Source: Heterohyrax brucei
Taxonomy: Eukaryota; Chordata; Mammalia; Hyracoidea; Procaviidae
Reading direction: 5' to 3'
Length of the DNA: 64,000 nucleotides
NCBI GenBank assembly: GCA_028571685.1
Contig: CM053144.1
Location: 99,230,171 to 99,294,170, forward strand
How positions within the stretch are numbered: the first letter of the stretch is position 1; each line of letters opens with the position of its first letter. Made by a program: the position numbers and the translations under genes. Of this stretch, positions 57,758 through 64,000 are shown one piece after another. The notes under the pieces were generated by a model that was given only the letters and a program-made list of their open reading frames with translations, was not told the DNA's origin and searched no databases.

Positions 57758-58870
57758 CACAATTTTATATATTTTACCTAGCTGTTTAAAGTTGTGTTGC
57801 TTGCCTTCACTAATTCACTGAGACCATCACTGAGTACCAGCTGTCACAGGTTTCACTGTAGTATAAGCCTTAAAATGAAATGCTAGTCAACAATAAAACT
57901 ACTGGTACACAGATCAGTATTGGGATGGATTTCAAAGACATGACAATGAACAAAAGAAACCAGACACACAAAAAAAACATATTCAATATATTTCCATTAA
58001 TGAGTAGTTTCAAAATAGGCAAAATTAAGCTATGGTGGTAAAAATCAAAACTATTAGTTGACTGTGGGGATGGGGGCAAAAATTGATAAGAAGGGAATGC
58101 AAGAATTTTTGATGAAACCTAAGTATGCTATCTCTCAACTGAAATGATAGTTAACATTTCATTAAAATGCATACTTAAGATATGTGAATTCTGCTTCAGT
58201 TAAAAAATAAGTTGGTCAAAAAAGAGAATGTGTCGGCATGTGTAACTGTAAAGTCTAGAAGTAGGCCTACCTCCAAGTGCAATTGGATCCCTGCATTCAA
58301 GGTCATTAAAACTGTGTCTTGTCTTAGATATTCTTTCTTATCTCCTGGTTTTTGTTTTTTAGTTTTATTGGGTTTTAGGTGAAGATTTGCACTGCGAATT
58401 AATTTTGTATTCAAAATATTGGGTGCTGATTTTAGTTCAGACAGGCTTTCCAACTGCTAGGTATGGACACAATGCTCCAAACTTCCGTTCTACTAACCTA
58501 GCAACCCTGTTAGAAAGAGAACAGCTCTTTTTCTGATTAGTCCAGCAAAATTCCAAGTATTGATTTTAGTTGTCTGTACTTGAACCTGAACTGTGGCCAA
58601 GAGGTTGCTTAGACTAAGGAAGTGGGAAGGATATGATCAAGTCACCTGAATTTCGTGAACTAAGGACTAGGAGAGGTAGTTCTCCAAAGGAAAATTGTAA
58701 TATTTTTACTAGAAGAAAGAATACTGGGCAAAACAGCAGATGTTCACAACAATGATTATGATAATTGTATTAAACTAGGCTCATAAAAAAATTTTGATCT
58801 GCTTGCTGTTAGTCATTAGTGTTCAATGCATCAAACTGAGATGGTCTCTAATCTCAGGTGGGGTATGTTC
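57758..58870. other. Intergenic DNA with an L1-type 3' fragment
   Basis: About 58.35-58.56 kb (GTTTTTTAGTTTTATTGGGT ... CCTAGCAACCCTGTTAG) resembles the reverse 3' end of an L1. No gene seen in the remainder. Confidence 0.4.
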
Positions 58871-58874
58871 ACCT

Positions 58875-59840
58875 TGTGGCTTTTGTGGACTTGTTCTAAT
58901 TTTCTTCAGTTTCAATTGAACTTGCATGGGAGCAATTGATGGTCTGTTCCCCAGTCAGCACCTGATATTGTTCTGACTGATGATATTGAGCTATTACATT
59001 GATATTACATTGCTTCTTTCCACAGACGTAGTCGATGTGATTCCTGTGTAGTCCATGTGGCAAGGTCCATGTATATAGTCCATTTATGTTGATAAAGAAA
59101 GGTATTTTCGTGAAGAAGTTTTTGTTCTTGCACAATTCTATCAAGTGATCTCTGGCATCATTTCTGTCACCAACACCATGTTTTCCAGCAACCAATCCTT
59201 CTTTATTTCCAGCTTTTGCATTCCGATCACCAGTAATTATCGGTACATCCTGGTTGGATATTTGATCAATTTCAGACTGCAGAAGCTGGTAAAAAAAAAA
59301 AAAAAAGCAGTTTCTTCATCTTCGGCCTTAGTGATCAATTTGATAATAGTTGTATTAACTGGTCTTCCTTGCATGCATGTAGATATTATCCTATCACTGA
59401 CAGCATTGTACTTCGGGAGAGATCTTGAAATGTTCCTTTTGACCATGAATGCAACATTATTCCTCTTCAAGTTGTCATTCCTGGCATAGTAGACCTTATA
59501 ATTGTTGGATTCAAAATAGCCAATACCAATCCATTTCAGCTCACTAATGCCTACTATAGTGATATTTATGCTTTCCATTTCATTTTGATGATTTCCAATT
59601 TTCCCAGATTCATACTTCATACACACTGCGTTCCAATTATTAATGGGTGTTCGCCATTGTTTCTTCTTATTTTGAGTCATGACACATCAGCAAATAAATG
59701 TCCTGAAAATTTGACTCCATCCCTATCATTAAGGTCAACTTTACTTTGAGGAGGCAGATCTTTCCCAGTAATCTTTTGCGTGCCTTCCAAGCTGGAGTGC
59801 TCATTTTCTGGTACTATATCAACAGTGTTCTGTTGCTATG
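58875..59840 (-). mobile_element. RTE-clade LINE, endonuclease part only
   Basis: On the minus strand from 59.84 kb the sequence reads a PENEHSSLEGTQK-like upstream segment, then the APE-type endonuclease: INITIVGISELKWIGIGYFE, ARNDNLKRNNVAFMVKRN, DRIISTCMQGRPVN, and after a break YTWTLPHGLHRNHIDYVCG. Stops, frameshifts and a 16-A run at about 59291-59306 disrupt it. It ends before the RT domain. It lacks a 3' end, which is unusual for a LINE insertion. Confidence 0.85.
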
Positions 59841-59852
59841 CATAATGTTTTT

Positions 59853-59883
59853 GTCGGATTCGACTCGACGGCACTTGGCTGGC
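59853..59883 (+). mobile_element. Ultra-short RTE/SINE 3'-tail insertion (31 bp)
   Basis: GTCGGATTCGACTCGACGGC then ACTTGGCTGGC lies between TAATGTTTTT (59843-59852) and TAATTCTTTT (59884-59893), an 8/10 match as an aged duplication. It is directly beside the RTE endonuclease fragment. Confidence 0.75.
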
Positions 59884-59893
59884 TAATTCTTTT

Positions 59894-61660
59894 CAGAACA
59901 GCAATTAAGGAATAGCAAGCCTGACTTAAGTATATACAGATTATTTGTAATAATAAATGAGAGTTTTTTTTTTCTAGGTTAAATATATTGCCAAAGTAGG
60001 AGAGAGGTAAAGTCCAAGTCCTCCTAAAAGCTAATTTCTGTTGGATCCTTTTTCTTAGTCTGTCATAGTCTAGAAGGTCAGCTGAAACCTGTCCACCATG
60101 GGTGACCCTACTGGTATCTGAATGCCAGTGGCATATTTTCCAGTGTCACAGCAACACACAAGCTCCCACTGCACAAACTGGCAGACAGGTGGGAGAAGTA
60201 TAGCAGGTAAACTAGTGTTTCCTTCCCATTTTCAGTTTCATAGAATTATTAATTTTTATAAATGAAAGAGGGCCTTTATTCAACTGGCTTTCCAATTTCT
60301 TTTTTCCCAGTAATAGGCTCTTTTCTTCCAGTGGTGTTTTACACAGAAACCCCAAATGATCTATGATAGTTAAAATCAGCTCTACAAAATAGAAGTCAGC
60401 CTGAGGTTTCCTTAGAATTTTAATAGCTCAGCGTCTCTTAAATACATAAGACAAATGGCCCCCCAGACTCTTCTCCCAACCTCTGAGGGAAACCTGATGC
60501 CCAGTTTTAACATCCAAAGACTCAGCCCAGCTTCCACCCCTTTATCAGATGTGGAAACTGAGGTCCAGTGAGGCACTCAAAGCCCCACCAAAAACGGGTG
60601 TCAGGGCTTATAGTAAACATAGTCAGTGACTGCTTCCACCCACTCCTACTGCTTTGCAAGAGCCAACATCAGCTCGAAATCCGGCAAAGTGAAAGAGTTT
60701 ATATGATGGAAATCAGCAAGCTTCATACCTGGGCTTTCCCAGGGAGCTGGCTGTAAACCTGGAGCAGCACTCTGAACCCAGTGCTCCTGAGTCTGTGTCT
60801 TTTAGACATTATTGGGGAGCAACTTGAGAGTACAGGCACTGGCTGTTGATAACAAACCACATTTTGGTTTAGTGGCAAATTTAAAACAAACCAGAATAGA
60901 AATTATTCTGTGCATGATCAGTAGCCTAATACCAAAAATAGTATTTGTATTTTCTCTCAAAATTTACCATTTTCTATTGTCCAGGCATTACTGGTTCCTT
61001 TGATCTTTCAGATTGTGATTTGAGTCTTCAGCAAATTGGGGGATGGGTAAATCCTTAATATTAGGTGAGCCAAACAATTCAAAACTTTGAAACAGTACCT
61101 AAAATTTAAGTTTGATGACAAAATAACATGAAAATAGAAGAGGCTACCCAAACTGCCCTTTGAGTATTAGGTAATCTGATATACCTTCTCTCTTAGTCCC
61201 CCCTGAGTTCTATTTCTGGATAAGAAGGTATTAAAAGGTCATGTAAACGAACTGCTGAAGTCTTCAGGCTTCTAATTTGGCCTCATATCTCCTTGTGTTT
61301 AATCATTCCTGATTGAACTTATGACTCACCATCTTAACAATGACCATTCGTTTGCTGGTTCCTCCCTGTTGCTGCTTTTCTCCCTGTCCTTTGTGAGGCA
61401 GCATGCTCTCCTCTCAGGCCTGTTTGGGCATGCTTGTGATGTCAGATGTCTGCACTTCAGCTGTCCTTTCGTATCCATGGTGATGGGCGAAGAATAAGCT
61501 GCTTTGCAGCACCTTGAACTTTAATCCGTTCCAATGATGCGTGCTTTATTGGTCAGCTGATTTTTCCTAATACTTTCACATCATTTAAATCTTAAATTAT
61601 TAAAGAGGAGTTAACATTCTTACATTTTTTTTCTTTACTTTTGTAATCTCTTATGCCTTA
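59894..61660. other. Intergenic DNA; partial tRNA-Gly SINE copy
   Basis: 60.05-60.19 kb (TCTGTCATAGTCTAGAAGG, GAAACCTGTCCACCATGGG, CACACAAGCTCCCACTGC, CAGACAGGTGGG) is the body of the same SINE family as 33.63-33.98 kb, minus orientation, without the tRNA head. The rest shows no recognised gene. Confidence 0.5.
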
Positions 61661-61665
61661 ATAAA

Positions 61666-61843
61666 GGGATAGTGCAATGGTTAAAGCAATTGGCTGCTAG
61701 CTGAAAGGTTGGTAGTTCAAAAACACCAGCAGTTCTGTGGGAAAAAATGTGACAGTCTGCTTCCACAGAGATTTACAACCTTGGAAAACCCATGGGGTCA
61801 CTGTGAGTTGAAATTGACTCAACAGCAGTGAGTTTGGTTATGC
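61666..61843 (+). mobile_element. AfroSINE-type SINE, long form
   Basis: GATAGTGCAATGGTTAAAGC, GGTAGTTCAAAAACACCAGC, the extra block TGTGACAGTCTGCTTCCAC, AACCCATGGGGTCACTGTG and CAACAGCAGTGAGTTTGGTT. Confidence 0.9.
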
Positions 61844-62063
61844 CTTGGTAAACTCAAATATTCTTTAAAACAGCACCTAAAATTTTTTCTTGATAATTGA
61901 ATCAATAGGAAAATAATTTCAGAAATATGATTCCAAAGGAAAAGAAATTACAAAGATATTATTTAAAGTTCTCATTTATATGTATGTAAGGGAAAACATG
62001 ACAAAATCAAAACACATACAACTTAACATTGCCCAAAGTATTGACCATTTACCACTAGTGGAT

Positions 62064-63604
62064 GTTTTTAGGTGCCATCAAGTCAGTTCTGACTCACAAC
62101 AACCCTATGAACAACAGAACAAAATATTGCCCAGTCTTGTGCCATGTCTACAGTCGTTTTTTATGCTTATACCCATTGTTGCGGCCACTGTGTCAATCCT
62201 TGTTGGCAAGGGTCTTCCTGTTTTTTCCTGACCCTCCTCTCTACCAAGCATGATGTCCTTCTCTAGGGACTGGTCCTTCCTAACAACATGCCCAAACTAT
62301 GTAAGATGCAGTCTTGCCATCTTTGCTTCCAAGGAGCGCTCTGGTTTTACTACTTCTGGAACAGATCTGTTTGTTTTTCGGGCAGTCTGTGGTACATTCC
62401 AACACCACAATTCAAAGGCATCAATTCTTCTGTCTTCTTTGTTCGTTGTCCAGCTTTCACATGCATATGATGCAACTGAAAATACCATGGCTTGGGTTAG
62501 GTGCATCTTAGTCTTTAAGGTAACATCTTTACTTTGCAGCAAATTTTCCTGGTGCAGTGTGTCTTTTGATTTCTTGACTGCTGCTTCCATGGGCATTGAT
62601 TGTGGGCCCAAGTAAAATGAAATCCTTGACAACCTCAATCCTTTCTCCATTTATGATGATGTTGCTTACTGGTTCAGTTGTGAGGATTTTTGTTTTTTGA
62701 TGCTGAGGTGCAATCCATACTGAAGGCTGTGGTCCTCAAACTTCATCAATAAGTGTTTCAAATCTTCCTCACTTTCAGCAAGTGGTGTCATGTTCATAAT
62801 ATAGGTTGTTAATGAATTGTCCTCCAATCCTGATGCCTCATTCTTCTTCATATAATCCATCTTCTCGGATTATTTGCTTGGCATACAGATTGAAAAGGTA
62901 TGGTGAAAGGATACAACCCTGATGCACACCTTTCCTGACTTTAAACCATGCAGTATCCCCTTGTTCTGTTCTGACAACTGCCTCTTGATCCATATAAAGA
63001 TTCTTCGAAAGCATAGTTAGGTGTTCTGGAATTCCCATTTTATGCAATGTTAGCCATAATTTGTTATGATCCACGTAGTCGAATACCTTTGCATGGTCAA
63101 TGAAATACAGGTAGACATCTTTCTGGTATTCTCTGCTTTCAGCCAAGATCCATCTGACATAAGCAATGCTATCCCTTGTTTCATATCCTCTTCTGAATCC
63201 AGCTTGAATTTCTGGCAGTTCCTTGTCAATATACTGTTGCAATCACTTTTGAATGATCTTAAGCAAAATTTTACTTGTGTGTGATATTAATGATATTGTT
63301 CGGTAATTCCCATGTTCGGTTAGATCACCTTTCTTTGGAATGGGTATAAATGTGGATCTCTTCCATTCAGTTGTCCAGGTAACTGTCTTCTAAGTTTCTT
63401 GGCATAGACAAGTGAGCACTTCCAGTGCTGCATCTGTTTGTTGAAATGTCTCAATTGATATTCCATCAATTCCTGGAGCCTTATTTTGTGCCAGTGCTTT
63501 CAATGCAGCTTTGACTGCTTCCTTCAGTACCATTGGTTCCTGATCATATGCTACCTCTTTAAATGGCTGAATATTGTATTCCTTCCATCTTCTTTTGATG
63601 TTCC
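62064..63604 (-). mobile_element. RTE/BovB-clade LINE, RT and 3' end
   Basis: On the minus strand: KRRWKEYNIQPFKEVAYDQE, NKAPGIDGISIETFQQ, IPKKGDLTEHGNY, GFRRGYETRDSIAYVRWILA, FIDHAKVFDYVDHNKLWL, VHQGCILSPYLFNLYAKQI, then a degenerate catalytic box near 62.81 kb that reads LYYEHDTT instead of YADD. The C-terminal part and 3' end follow to 62064, where the tail complement GGTGCCATCAAGTCAGTTC begins. The endonuclease half is missing and the frames are broken, so it is inactive. It is homologous to the copy at 37.1-39.6 kb. Confidence 0.9.
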
Positions 63605-63614
63605 CTAATTTAAC

Positions 63615-63646
63615 GGCTCCGACATGACAGCACTTGGCTTGGCTGG
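63615..63646 (+). mobile_element. Ultra-short RTE/SINE 3'-tail insertion (32 bp) with 10-bp duplication
   Basis: GGCTCCGACATGACAGCACT then TGGCTTGGCTGG is flanked by perfect CTAATTTAAC at 63605-63614 and 63647-63656. It sits at the 5' edge of the RTE copy. Confidence 0.9.
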
Positions 63647-63701
63647 CTAATTTAACTAGTGGTATTTTTGGTGGTTGAAATTGTTTTAGTGATCTATAGG
63701 C

Positions 63702-63875
63702 ATAGTGGAAACCCTGGTGGCATAGTGGGTCATGTGCTACATCTGCTAACCAAAAGGTTGGCAATTCAAATACACCAGACACTCCCTGGAAACTCTATGA
63801 GGCAGTTCTATTCTGACCTGTAGGGTCACTGTATGTTGGAACCTACTTGACAGCAGTGGATTTGGTTTTGACTTC
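63702..63875 (+). mobile_element. AfroSINE-type SINE, short form
   Basis: GGAAACCCTGGTGGCATAGT, GTTGGCAATTCAAATACACC, CTGGAAACTCTATGAGGCAG, tail GACAGCAGTGGATTTGGTTT. Well preserved. Confidence 0.92.
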
Positions 63876-64000
63876 ATAGGCATAGTATTCAAAATAACAT
63901 TGGCTTCTAATCTTTCTGAATTCAGGAGTAGGAAAATCTCAGCCCCTTAATAACACTTTCTAGAAATTAAAAAAAATTAATAACATTTGCTTTGCTTGGA

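Noticed and set aside
62250-62650. Plus- and minus-strand 117-121 codon frames as genes
   Set aside because: Both overlap the RTE 3' half. The minus one is its decayed C-terminal region and the plus one is antisense chance.

Overview
This is eukaryotic, mammalian DNA, almost certainly from an afrotherian (elephant, sirenian or hyrax lineage). The evidence is about 28 copies of a tRNA-derived SINE of the AfroSINE type, whose 3' tail (near-palindromic GAGTCGGAATCGACTC, then CGGCA) matches the tail of RTE/BovB-clade LINE copies in the same window. L1s carry mammalian ORF2 motifs, and there are MaLR/ERVL-type solo LTRs and mariner elements. Nothing prokaryotic is present. Family names come from recognition, not from a database search.

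Only one cellular gene is recognised: the 5' half of LCA5 (lebercilin), on the minus strand. Three coding exons are visible: the start exon (42502-42700), the large coiled-coil exon (31346-31875) and the next coiled-coil exon (48-185). They join in phase with GT/AG splice sites and give the first 289 codons of a protein of about 700 residues. The remaining exons lie beyond the left edge. A CpG-rich segment near 54.5-55.0 kb, with three inverted CCAAT boxes, a GC box and a ZNF143/Staf-like site, is the likely LCA5 promoter. The non-coding first exon and its splice donor could not be fixed.

Layout. 1-31.3 kb: LCA5 intron, filled with L1 fragments in both orientations (a near-complete minus L1 at 12.6-18.3 kb, a near-complete plus L1 at 19.07-25.0 kb broken by later insertions), solo LTRs, SINEs and a composite mariner at 28.5 kb. 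31.9-42.5 kb: second intron, with a tRNA-Gly-derived SINE, a 3' L1, an RTE LINE split by a solo LTR and a 1.2-kb mariner. 42.7-54.7 kb: 5' intron, with an internally deleted L1, SINEs and three very short RTE-tail insertions. 55-64 kb: upstream intergenic DNA, with a 0.2-kb inverted repeat, SINEs and two RTE pieces.

The most interesting structure is a set of five tiny insertions (31-98 bp) made of little more than the shared RTE/SINE 3' hairpin and a tail of TTGGC/CTGGC units. Four have 9-10 bp target-site duplications and the fifth splits an older MIR-like repeat. One carries a perfect 14-bp fold-back at its 5' end. Other points are a 0.2-kb inverted repeat just upstream of the promoter, a strong-context upstream ORF in frame with the LCA5 start, and an in-frame ORF1-ORF2 deletion fusion in an L1. 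No undescribed cellular system was found.
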